DNA of 39,867 nucleotides from an uncultured Oscillospiraceae bacterium (GTDB lineage Bacteria; Bacillota; Clostridia; Oscillospirales; Oscillospiraceae): contig CAJLCG010000006.1 of assembly GCA_905205085.1 (NCBI GenBank), positions 1-39,867 on the forward strand, in the 5' to 3' direction. Under the pieces are notes generated by a model that worked only from the letters and a program-made list of their open reading frames with translations, was not told the origin of the DNA and did not search any database. The translations under genes were made by a program, and so were the position numbers. This document shows positions 32,266 through 38,232 of the stretch, piece by piece (position 1 is the first letter of the stretch; the number at the start of each line of letters is the position of its first letter).

Positions 32266-32296
32266 GGGAACTCCCTCCTTCTAGGGGTAGAATATA

Positions 32297-32509
32297 TTAA
32301 GCAGAGGTACGGCCAGGGGACTCCCGGCCATACAGCGCGTCGATGGAGCAGCCGAACAGATCGGCTAACGCAGGGAGCTTGTCTGCGCTGGGATTGGCTT
32401 GTCCATTGATCCACTTAGAAACAGCATTGCTCGATACATTCAGTGCTGCCGCTACCTGAACTCCCTGAATTCCACGCAGCTCCATCAGTTCTCTGATTTT
32501 CAAATCCAT
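32297..32509 (-). CDS. XRE-family Cro-like regulator
   Basis: The ATG at 32509 (MDLKIRELMELRGIQGVQVA) follows AAAGGGGGA. The 70-residue product is a single HTH domain (VAAALNVSSNAVSKWINGQA, then LADLFGCSIDALYG) with no effector domain. As the first leftward gene, facing the plus-strand genes across the operator region, it fits a Cro-type role. The rest of the leftward early operon follows it. Confidence 0.88.
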   Translation of the reverse strand: MDLKIRELMELRGIQGVQVAAALNVSSNAVSKWINGQANPSADKLPALADLFGCSIDALYGRESPGRTSA

Positions 32510-32528
32510 TCCCCCTTTCACTTTGGCC

Positions 32529-32557
32529 TTGTTCCCAACTGTTCAGTATGGTATGAT
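32529..32557 (+). promoter_or_regulatory. Plus-strand promoter in the divergent control region
   Basis: -35 TTGTTC (32529-32534), a 17-base spacer and -10 TATGAT (32552-32557) precede the plus-strand membrane gene at 32616. The site lies in the 106-base gap between the Cro-like gene and that gene, so it shares regulatory DNA with the leftward early promoter. Confidence 0.6.
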
Positions 32558-32569
32558 TTAGCCATAGGT

Positions 32570-32582
32570 TGACTGTCAGTCA
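32570..32582. promoter_or_regulatory. Palindromic operator candidate
   Basis: The perfect palindrome TGACTG T CAGTCA lies in the divergent control region, just after the plus-strand promoter. On the minus strand it overlaps a CTGACA that could serve as a leftward -35. It is likely bound by one of the XRE regulators encoded nearby. Confidence 0.55.
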
Positions 32583-32615
32583 CATTGAGCGCAGCTGGAT
32601 AAAGGACGTGATCGA

Positions 32616-33053
32616 ATGCCTGCTGAACCTGTTTCCACTGGAGTAGATCTCTCGCTGGTCATAGCTGTGGCCGCACTCGTCTTATCCGCTTTGTCTCCCT
32701 TGATTACCTCCTTGATAGGTGGAATATTCCGCCTTAAAGAAAAATCACTGGATATACATGAGCGGCAAAACGATCAAGAAACAGAGTTCTATTACCGCCA
32801 TCGTGCCGAGGTAATTGAGCAGTACATCAAAGCAGTTGGACAAGTAATTGAACTAGACACACCCAAAAATGAAGAAACCTTTGGGTCCACTATGGGAGAG
32901 GTCTATCTGTATGTAGATAAGTCTCTATGGCCTCTCTTGGACAGCATCACAGACTACATCCATACGGGTAGAAATGCTTCTGCAAAGGAGGACTTTATCA
33001 AACTTTGCAAAGCCTTATCCTCTAAAAATATCCGTACCAAAGATCAAAGCTAG
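32616..33053 (+). CDS. Membrane-anchored phage protein
   Basis: The 145-residue product has one N-terminal membrane segment (about 11-36, DLSLVIAVAALVLSALSPLI) and a long cytoplasmic or external helical part (RLKEKSLDIHERQNDQETEF and on). It is preceded by AAAGGACGTGATCGA and a good promoter and lies in the immunity region on the strand of the repressor. Superinfection exclusion or another lysogen-expressed role is plausible. I do not recognise the family. Confidence 0.75.
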   Translation: MPAEPVSTGVDLSLVIAVAALVLSALSPLITSLIGGIFRLKEKSLDIHERQNDQETEFYYRHRAEVIEQYIKAVGQVIELDTPKNEETFGSTMGEVYLYVDKSLWPLLDSITDYIHTGRNASAKEDFIKLCKALSSKNIRTKDQS

Positions 33054-33185
33054 CCCCAGCATACCGATCCCCCCAAAACTCCAAACCAAAGGACGTGTAA
33101 TTTCACCCCCTTTGGAGACAAGTTTATATACGGGGATGCAGGTGCCACATAACACAAATAGTACGAATACACAAAATAACTTCAC
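33015..33185 (-). CDS. Possible small two-span membrane protein (56 aa)
   Basis: A GTG at 33185 opens a frame to 33015 with two hydrophobic runs (LFCVFVLFVLCGTCIPVYKL and FGGIGMLGLALIFG). It overlaps the end of the plus-strand gene at 32616-33053 tail to tail. The ribosome site is weak (TGGAAGC). It could be real, since this gap has no other gene, but chance is possible. Apart from this the 33054-33330 gap holds only the operator repeats below. Confidence 0.3.
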   Translation of the reverse strand: MKLFCVFVLFVLCGTCIPVYKLVSKGGEITRPLVWSFGGIGMLGLALIFGTDIFRG

Positions 33186-33247
33186 GCTTCCATCTGTCGT
33201 TATTCCTGTGGTTTCTTGTCAACTTCTGGTTAAATCATAAATCCGAA

Positions 33248-33298
33248 ATTTCGTATTGTCAACGCAATTTTAGTATTATTTCGTATTTTATACGAAAT
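33248..33298. promoter_or_regulatory. Operator repeats upstream of the repressor gene
   Basis: A perfect inverted repeat ATTTCGTAT-TTT-ATACGAAAT occupies 33278-33298. The same nine-base half-site ATTTCGTAT also occurs at 33248-33256, inside the palindrome CGAAATTTCG (33244-33253). The sites lie just upstream of the XRE gene at 33331, so autoregulation by that protein is likely. The repeats are seen; the binding protein is inferred. Confidence 0.72.
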
Positions 33299-33330
33299 AT
33301 CGAATTCTTTTTATATAGGAGTGATGTCGC

Positions 33331-33666
33331 TTGGATGCCTCCACTTTTGTACAAAATGTAAAATACCTATGTTTAAAAAAGGGCATTAAACCAACTAACG
33401 CCTGTAAAGATGCTGGAGTTGGGGGAAGCTTTTTGAGCGACATCTTGAACCGTGGTAGCACCCCATCAGTTGCCAAAGTACAGATGTTGGCTAACTACTT
33501 GGGTGTAACCACCAGTGAACTTTTAGGAGAAACAAAAAAGCCCACCGTCCAAGACGATGGGCTTACGGAAGCTGAGCAGGCACTTATGGATTTGTTTCGT
33601 CAGCTGACGCCGGATCAGCAGGACATGGTGATCCGTATGGTGCAGGCGGCTGCTGACAAGCAATAA
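33331..33666 (+). CDS. XRE-family phage repressor (CI-like)
   Basis: Translation begins with TTG at 33331 after AGGAGTGATGTCGC; no ATG is available in frame. The 111-residue product has an N-terminal HTH (about 15-63: KKGIKPTNACKDAGVGGSFL then LNRGSTPSVAKVQMLANYLG) and a C-terminal helical part (LTEAEQALMDLFRQLTPDQQ) seen in short Firmicute phage repressors. No peptidase domain for RecA-driven cleavage is present. Its operators lie just upstream. Confidence 0.9.
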   Translation: MDASTFVQNVKYLCLKKGIKPTNACKDAGVGGSFLSDILNRGSTPSVAKVQMLANYLGVTTSELLGETKKPTVQDDGLTEAEQALMDLFRQLTPDQQDMVIRMVQAAADKQ

Positions 33667-33751
33667 TAGCCTGGGCGGCTATGACAAGCAGCGCAGCAGG
33701 ATCTTTGCTGCCGCGGATGATAGATAACAGTGTCTCTTCCCTGCTGGTCAT
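33584..33751 (-). CDS. Small protein antisense to the repressor gene end
   Basis: The ATG at 33751 (MTSREETLLSIIRGSKDPAA) follows AAAAGGGGGCGGCAAT. The 55-residue product has a hydrophobic centre (LLVIAAQAIIACQQ) and a Pro-rich end. Its last 83 bases are complementary to the 3' end of the repressor gene at 33331. It is well initiated but short, so its reality is uncertain. Confidence 0.45.
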   Translation of the reverse strand: MTSREETLLSIIRGSKDPAALLVIAAQAIIACQQPPAPYGSPCPADPASADETNP

Positions 33752-33778
33752 ATTGCCGCCCCCTTTTATGTTGTGGTA

Positions 33779-33807
33779 TTGCAATTATAGAACATATGTA
33801 CTATAAT
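33779..33807 (+). promoter_or_regulatory. Promoter of the lipoprotein cargo operon, with a LexA-like box
   Basis: -35 TTGCAA (33779-33784), a 17-base spacer and a perfect -10 TATAAT (33802-33807) make a strong promoter. The spacer holds TAGAACATATGTACTA (33788-33803), a near-perfect palindrome one base from the Gram-positive LexA core GAAC-N4-GTTC. SOS control is possible. Confidence 0.75.
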
Positions 33808-33827
33808 TTCAATAGAGCAGAAAAAAA

Positions 33828-33848
33828 TTGTGTCCAAGTTGGACACAA
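33828..33848 (+). promoter_or_regulatory. Inverted repeat operator or leader hairpin
   Basis: A perfect inverted repeat with arms TTGTGTCCA and TGGACACAA and spacer AGT lies between the promoter and the AGGAG site of the lipoprotein gene. It could be an operator or a leader hairpin next to the ribosome site. Its core recurs at 992-1010 and 14165-14183. Confidence 0.7.
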
Positions 33849-33862
33849 TAGGAGTGTTCATC

Positions 33863-34507
33863 ATGAAACCTAAGGTTTTCAGTATGCTATTACTAACAGC
33901 ATGCCTTTTATCTGCTTGTGGACAATCGGTCGATAAAGAAAGTTGGACCACCGCTTATGATGTTGTCGGTACGGAACACACACAACTCTGGGATTTAAAA
34001 GCTGATGATTTTTTGGCTCAAATCAATAGTGCAAGTCCAGAAGATATGCAACTTTCATATCTAAAAGAGTATGATCCCAGCAGTATGAACTGTATGCTCA
34101 CTCAAAACGGTGAGACATGGAAGATAAATCTAAGTGTTTTTCCTTCTTCTGAAGCAGACACACTTACTTATAAAGACGAAGCAAATGCTTCTGATTGGAT
34201 AAACAATATCGGGAAGGTTGAGCTAAGTTTATACTCGGATAGTGAAGAAACCTCAAAGGAAAACGGAACATACGTGCGGGAAATTATTTCAATATTTACC
34301 CCTGGAGCAGAAGAAATCGTAGAAAATGCCATTGGTTTATATGGCGAACCAGAAAAAGAAGCTGTCATTTCTGAAGGCGTATACAGGGTGTCAATTGATA
34401 GTGTCGCATATACGTATATTCCAAATCAAAACAAATTTACAGCTCAGCCACATATTGAGTCATGGCCTGAAGAAAATATAACTCCTTCTGTGATTAAGCC
34501 AGATTGA
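33863..34507 (+). CDS. Predicted lipoprotein (cargo gene)
   Basis: The ATG at 33863 follows AGGAGTGTTCATC. The product has 214 residues with a lipoprotein signal peptide (MKPKVFSMLLLTACLLSACG; lipobox L-S-A-C). The mature part is hydrophilic (YDVVGTEHTQLWDLKADDFL, then a domain around 110-180) and matches nothing I recognise. The gene is AT-richer than its neighbours, which suggests separate origin. It leads a plus-strand operon with a second lipoprotein and a PH-like protein, typical of lysogenic conversion cargo. Confidence 0.85.
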   Translation: MKPKVFSMLLLTACLLSACGQSVDKESWTTAYDVVGTEHTQLWDLKADDFLAQINSASPEDMQLSYLKEYDPSSMNCMLTQNGETWKINLSVFPSSEADTLTYKDEANASDWINNIGKVELSLYSDSEETSKENGTYVREIISIFTPGAEEIVENAIGLYGEPEKEAVISEGVYRVSIDSVAYTYIPNQNKFTAQPHIESWPEENITPSVIKPD

Positions 34508-34524
34508 CTGAAAGGAAGATAACC

Positions 34525-35247
34525 ATGAAAAAGCTCTTTGCGTTCTGGATTTCCTTGACCCTTGCCGTTTCTCTGGTCGCTTGCTCTGGAGACGCAGGCC
34601 ACTCTGCCACTGAATCCAACAGCGATATATCCGCCTCTCTCTCCTCTGTCTCTATCTCTGAGCCAGAAACCCCCGCTATCACCTCCCTCTCCCTGGACTG
34701 TGACCAGTCTATCGAGATGGACGTGAAGGACACCAAGTCCATCCCTGTTCTGGTGCTGGAGGAAGGTGCTGATGCCACGGATGTGGAGTTCACCAGCTCT
34801 GCCCCCGACGTTCTTACCTTCACCCCGCAGGACGACAGCGGCACTTTGATAGGCGTAGCCACCCCAAAGGCTGAGGGTACCGCAGAGATCTCCGTCTCTG
34901 CCGGCGACGTCAAGAGCCAGATTGTCACCATCACTGTCATCGACTCGGAGCGCATCGCCGCCGAGGAGGCTGCCAAGAAAGCCGCGGAAGAAGAAGCAGC
35001 TCGCAAGGCCGCCGAGGAGGCAGCAGCTCAGAAAGCGGCAGAAGAGGCTGCTGCTCAGCAGGCCGCCCAGCAGCAACAGCAGCAGAACCAGCAGTCTCAG
35101 TCCAATGGCCGCACCGTCTATATCACCCCCACCGGCAAACGGTATCACTATGACAACCATTGTAACGACGGCACCTATATCCCATCCACGCTGGCAGAGT
35201 CTCAGGCCAAAGGTCTGACTCCCTGCAAGAAGTGCGCGGGAGGCTAG
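34525..35247 (+). CDS. Ig-like lipoprotein with C-terminal metal-binding motif
   Basis: The ATG at 34525 follows AAAGGAAGATAACC. The 240-residue product has a lipoprotein signal (MKKLFAFWISLTLAVSLVAC), a BIG2-like domain (about 50-143: ITSLSLDCDQSIEMDVKDTK then EGTAEISVSAGD), a low-complexity Ala/Glu/Gln/Lys linker (about 150-195) and a C-terminal motif VYITPTGKRYHYDNHC...GLTPCKKC (about 200-240). The last motif, with one His-x4-Cys and a C-x2-C pair, recurs at the end of secreted Firmicute proteins. Cell-surface role inferred. Confidence 0.88.
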   Translation: MKKLFAFWISLTLAVSLVACSGDAGHSATESNSDISASLSSVSISEPETPAITSLSLDCDQSIEMDVKDTKSIPVLVLEEGADATDVEFTSSAPDVLTFTPQDDSGTLIGVATPKAEGTAEISVSAGDVKSQIVTITVIDSERIAAEEAAKKAAEEEAARKAAEEAAAQKAAEEAAAQQAAQQQQQQNQQSQSNGRTVYITPTGKRYHYDNHCNDGTYIPSTLAESQAKGLTPCKKCAGG

Positions 35248-35273
35248 TAAAATATTTAGAAGGAGACTGTACC

Positions 35274-35648
35274 ATGATTGACTTTAAAAACGCTTCTTAT
35301 TTAAAACTCAAACCCGTCCCCAACAGCGATTTTTCCGGCATGATTCAGCCAATGTTTGTTCCTGGAGAAGAGATCATCCAATCTTTCCGTGGCATCCGCG
35401 ACGGCGTAGTCTTTACCAACAAGCGCATTTTTGCAATCAATGTCCAAGGCATCACTGGTAAGAAAAAGGACTTTACCAGCCTTCCGTATAGCAAGATCCA
35501 GGCGTTCTCTGTTGAAACTGCCGGCGTGATTGATCTGGACAGCGAGCTGGAGCTCTGGTTCTCCGGCATGGGCCTGGCCAAATTTGAATTTGTCTCTAAT
35601 GCAGATGTCTCCGGTATCTGCCGCATGATCAGCGAAAAAGTTCTCTGA
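35274..35648 (+). CDS. PH-like domain protein
   Basis: The ATG at 35274 (MIDFKNASYLKLKPVPNSDF) follows AGAAGGAGACTGTACC. The 124-residue product has the short bacterial PH pattern: GEEIIQSFRGIRDGVVFTNK, then IFAINVQGITGKKKDFTSLP and a final helix. No signal or membrane segment is present. It ends the cargo operon just before a strong terminator. Confidence 0.82.
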   Translation: MIDFKNASYLKLKPVPNSDFSGMIQPMFVPGEEIIQSFRGIRDGVVFTNKRIFAINVQGITGKKKDFTSLPYSKIQAFSVETAGVIDLDSELELWFSGMGLAKFEFVSNADVSGICRMISEKVL

Positions 35649-35674
35649 TCTCTGAGCCCTACATCAAGTCAACA

Positions 35675-35703
35675 AAGAAGCCGCCCCATCCGGGCGGCTT
35701 CTT
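35675..35703 (+). terminator. Rho-independent terminator after the cargo operon
   Basis: A perfect 12-base stem (AAGAAGCCGCCC at 35675-35686 and GGGCGGCTTCTT at 35692-35703) with loop CATCC lies 26 bases after the PH-like gene. The T content is partly in the stem. It separates the cargo operon from the integrase gene. Confidence 0.85.
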
Positions 35704-35717
35704 AAAACCCCAGCATT

Positions 35718-35731
35718 CGAACATTCGTTTT
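35718..35731 (+). promoter_or_regulatory. LexA-like box before the integrase gene
   Basis: CGAACATTCGTTTT matches 12 of 14 positions of the Gram-positive LexA consensus CGAAC-RNRY-GTTYG, as I recall it. It lies 20 bases before the integrase start, between terminator and ribosome site. A clear promoter is not seen in this 47-base gap. Confidence 0.5.
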
Positions 35732-35750
35732 CTTTCGACAGGAGGCCGCC

Positions 35751-37271
35751 ATGGATCACAACCGAAGCGCCGACCTCACCGGCCTGGACGCCGCCGTCTA
35801 CCTGCGCAAATCCCGCATGGAGGAGGGCCTAGCCACTGATGAGGTGCTGGCTAAGCACCAGAAGACCCTCTATGACTACGCTGCCGCCCACGGAATCCAC
35901 ATCCTGGCGGAGTACCCCGAGGTAGTCAGCGGTGAGTCTCTCTATGCCCGGCCCCAAATGCTCCGGCTCCTTCAGGACGTGGAGGATGGACACTACGACG
36001 CGGTGCTGTGCATGGATCTGGACCGGCTTTCCCGCGGCCGCATGAAGGATCAGGGCATCATCCTGGACGCCTTTCGGGAGTCCGGAACTCTTATCATCAC
36101 CCCGGAAAAGGTCTACAACCTCTCCGACGAGATCGATGAGGAGTACGCCGAGCTGAAGACCTTCATCTCCCGCCGAGAGTACAAGATCATCACCAAGCGT
36201 CTGCGCCGGGGACTCCAGATGTCCATCCAGGAGGGCTGCTACGTGGCCAACGCCCCATACGGCTATCACAAGACCGTGGTGGACCGCAAGCCCACCCTGG
36301 AGATCTACGAGCCGGAGGCAAAGTTTGTGCGCATGATGTTCCAGCTCTACGCCCAAGGGTATGGCTGCGTCGCCGTGGCCCGGCACGTCAACGCCCTGGG
36401 GGCCCGCCCCCACCGCTCCCCGGAGTTCTCCCGCAACAGCGTGGCCAAAATCCTCCGCAACCCCACCTATGTGGGCAAGATTGTCTGGAATCAGAAGAAA
36501 CACATCCGTAAGGGGGCCAAGGGGAACCCTAAGCACATCACCATCTACCAGCCCCGGGATCAGTGGACCATCACCGATGGCCTCCACCCCGCCATCGTGG
36601 ATCGGGAACTCTTTGACCAGGTCCAGGCCATTATGGATGGCCGCTACCAGCCGGCCAAGAACGACGGCACGGTGCGTAGCCCCCTGGCTGGGCTGGTAAA
36701 GTGCGTCAACTGCGGGCAGAACATGCAGCGCATGGTGATGAAACAGAAAGCCTACTTGCTGTGTATGCGGCCCGGCTGCTGCTCCTCCACCCAGTTTGAC
36801 CTGGTGGAGGACCAGATTCTGGACTACCTGGAGGACACCTTGGCCAAGCTGACTATGGACCAGCCGCAGCACATCCCCGGCCGGAACACCGACGTATTGG
36901 AGACCACCCTAGCTGCTGTGAAGAACGAGCTGGCCGGTACCGACCGGCAGAAGAACCGGCTGTATGAGCTACTGGAGTTGGGCGAGTACGACCTTCCCCT
37001 CTTTCGGGAGCGTATGGCCGCAGTGAAGGAGAAGCGGGCTGCGCTGGAAAAGAAAGAGGCGGAGCTGGAGCGCTCCCTGCGGGAAGTCCAATGCTCCAAC
37101 CCCACCCTGCTGGCGGAACGGATCCGGGCAGTGTTGGATGCCTACGGCACCGCCGATCCCGCCGGCAAAAACGCCCTTTTGAAGTCAGTGCTGGACACCG
37201 TCTGGTACCAGAAGGAGAAGAAAACCAAGCCCTCCGACTTCCAGCTGACCTTCACACTCCGCGCCCTGTGA
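35751..37271 (+). CDS. Large serine recombinase (integrase)
   Basis: The protein has 506 residues. The catalytic domain (about 1-145) starts AAVYLRKSRMEEGLATDEVL with the nucleophile Ser in RKSR and DAVLCMDLDRLSRGRMKDQG as the second motif. The recombinase domain (about 150-290) contains APYGYHKTV, RNSVAKILRNPTYVGKIVWN and HPAIVDRELFDQVQ. A zinc ribbon (CVNCGQNMQRM ... CMRPGC, about 323-346) and a coiled coil (about 380-450) complete the family layout. RBS GACAGGAGGCCGCC precedes the start. It acts at att sites just downstream of its gene. Confidence 0.96.
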   Translation: MDHNRSADLTGLDAAVYLRKSRMEEGLATDEVLAKHQKTLYDYAAAHGIHILAEYPEVVSGESLYARPQMLRLLQDVEDGHYDAVLCMDLDRLSRGRMKDQGIILDAFRESGTLIITPEKVYNLSDEIDEEYAELKTFISRREYKIITKRLRRGLQMSIQEGCYVANAPYGYHKTVVDRKPTLEIYEPEAKFVRMMFQLYAQGYGCVAVARHVNALGARPHRSPEFSRNSVAKILRNPTYVGKIVWNQKKHIRKGAKGNPKHITIYQPRDQWTITDGLHPAIVDRELFDQVQAIMDGRYQPAKNDGTVRSPLAGLVKCVNCGQNMQRMVMKQKAYLLCMRPGCCSSTQFDLVEDQILDYLEDTLAKLTMDQPQHIPGRNTDVLETTLAAVKNELAGTDRQKNRLYELLELGEYDLPLFRERMAAVKEKRAALEKKEAELERSLREVQCSNPTLLAERIRAVLDAYGTADPAGKNALLKSVLDTVWYQKEKKTKPSDFQLTFTLRAL

Positions 37272-37291
37272 GCCCGGTTTTTCTTTTTCCC

Positions 37292-37417
37292 TCAAAGTAT
37301 TAAAGACGCTATATCTTCCTCTTTGCAGGAATCAAAAATTTTCTTCGTGTGTATGCACACGGCTTCCCGAATGCGGCGCTCGTCGCTCACGGGGCCGGGC
37401 ACGACCTTTTCAGGCAT
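37292..37417 (-). pseudogene. N-terminal fragment of a host gene split by the prophage
   Basis: A strong TAGGAGGGATTCCAT site precedes the ATG at 37417. The frame reads MPEKVVPGPVSDERRIREAV, then CIHTKKIFDSCKEEDIASLI-L and stops at 37292-37294. The first ~31-35 codons look like the start of a conserved Clostridia protein with the motif I-H-T-K-K-x-(Y/F)-D-S-C-R-D-K-D-C (recalled, not searched). The last codons do not match that pattern and lie in phage DNA next to the integrase. The remainder of the gene should lie beyond the left end of the prophage. Confidence 0.72.
37308..37330. other. Right prophage-host junction (att site) candidate
   Basis: The codons for D-S-C-K-E-E-D of the host fragment cover 37313-37333, and the change from host to phage sequence is expected there, about 40-60 bases after the integrase stop. 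Large serine recombinases keep attP beside their own gene, in line with this placement. The precise crossover needs the left junction. Confidence 0.6.
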
Positions 37418-37536
37418 ATGGAATCCCTCCTAAGCTCTGGATGGCCCCGGCAGGGCCCTGGCAGGCCGCGCCGGGTACACCTCATACTATGACCGGGAAT
37501 TTTTTTGGTGCGGGCTTCCCCATCGGAAAAGAGCCC

Positions 37537-37565
37537 TTGTCCTGGGCCACATTTTTGGGTATAAT
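37537..37565 (+). promoter_or_regulatory. Promoter of the DUF4364 gene
   Basis: -35 TTGTCC (37537-37542), a 17-base spacer and perfect -10 TATAAT (37560-37565) lie 36 bases before the start at 37601. The 37418-37536 stretch before it has no gene; it carries the ribosome site and probably the minus-strand promoter of the split gene, plus a GC-rich CAGGGCCCTG palindrome at 37449-37458. Confidence 0.85.
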
Positions 37566-37600
37566 ATTTTTGTATGAGCCTTTGGAAGGAGGAGGACCCC

Positions 37601-38161
37601 ATGTCCCGGACCGGATTTATTCAAAATGAACTGGATCTCAAGCTATTGGTGCTGTATATTATGGACCGCGCGGTGGCTCCCATCACCTTTTTGCAGCTGC
37701 TGGATCTGGCCCTGTGTGATGCAGGGGTGGACTACTTCTCCCTCACCGAGGCAGTCAATCACCTCACCGAGACCGAACACCTCTCCCTGAACGGGGAGCT
37801 CTACTCCATCACCGAAAAGGGTCGGCGCAACATCGAGATCTGCCAGAGCAGCCTGCCCTACTCGGTGCGCCTGCGGTGCGACGAAAATCTGGTCAAGCTC
37901 AACGACGCCCTCATGCGCCAGGCCCAGGTACAGACCGGCCTTCAGCCCAATGAGGACGGCACCTGCACCGTCCGTCTCTACCTGGCCGACGAGGCGGGAC
38001 CCCTTATGGAGCTCAAGCTCATTTCCCCCTCCCTGGCCCAGGGTCAGACCCTCACCAGCAAATTTCAGCAGTCCCCTGAGGCCATCTACCACGAGATTAT
38101 GGCCCTGCTGGTGCGCCACTCCCAGGAGGAATCTGATTCATCTTCGGAACAAGAAGCGTAA
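37601..38161 (+). CDS. DUF4364 family protein (host)
   Basis: The ATG at 37601 (MSRTGFIQNELDLKLLVLYI) follows GGAGGAGGACCCC. The 186-residue product has a winged-helix-like N-terminal part (ITFLQLLDLALCDAGVDYFS then TETEHLSLNGELYSITEKGR) and a mixed C-terminal domain. Length and pattern match DUF4364 proteins, common in Clostridia chromosomes and thought to be regulators. It marks the host side of the junction. Confidence 0.88.
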   Translation: MSRTGFIQNELDLKLLVLYIMDRAVAPITFLQLLDLALCDAGVDYFSLTEAVNHLTETEHLSLNGELYSITEKGRRNIEICQSSLPYSVRLRCDENLVKLNDALMRQAQVQTGLQPNEDGTCTVRLYLADEAGPLMELKLISPSLAQGQTLTSKFQQSPEAIYHEIMALLVRHSQEESDSSSEQEA

Positions 38162-38195
38162 AAACAGCCGCAAGCAGCTTGCTTGCGGCTGTTTT
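38161..38195. terminator. Bidirectional terminator between convergent genes
   Basis: AAAACAGCCGCAAGC (38161-38175), loop AGCTT, GCTTGCGGCTGTTTT (38181-38195), with T-runs on both strands. It serves the DUF4364 gene on the plus strand and the VanZ-like gene on the minus strand. Confidence 0.93.
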
Positions 38196-38232
38196 TGTTT
38201 CAAGCCATAGAGCACTTTACAATAGAGCTATG

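Larger units (their letters stand above)
1..37325. mobile_element. Temperate myovirus prophage, right-hand part (left end outside window)
   Basis: Consecutive recognisable phage modules run from tail fibre genes at position 1 to a large serine recombinase ending at 37271. The gene order (terminase, portal, protease, capsid, connectors, sheath, tube, chaperone, tape measure, LysM protein, baseplate) is that of HK97-head, PBSX-like-tail temperate phages. The right boundary is placed where the N-terminal coding sequence of a host gene (from 37417) stops matching what I recall of its family, about 37313-37327. No holin, endolysin or left attachment site is seen, so the left end lies before the window. 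No structural gene is visibly broken, so the element looks intact as far as it can be seen. Confidence 0.93.

Noticed and set aside
37272..37600. tRNA gene as the attachment site
   Set aside because: No cloverleaf-like sequence is seen, and large serine recombinases usually do not target tRNA genes; a split protein gene fits better.
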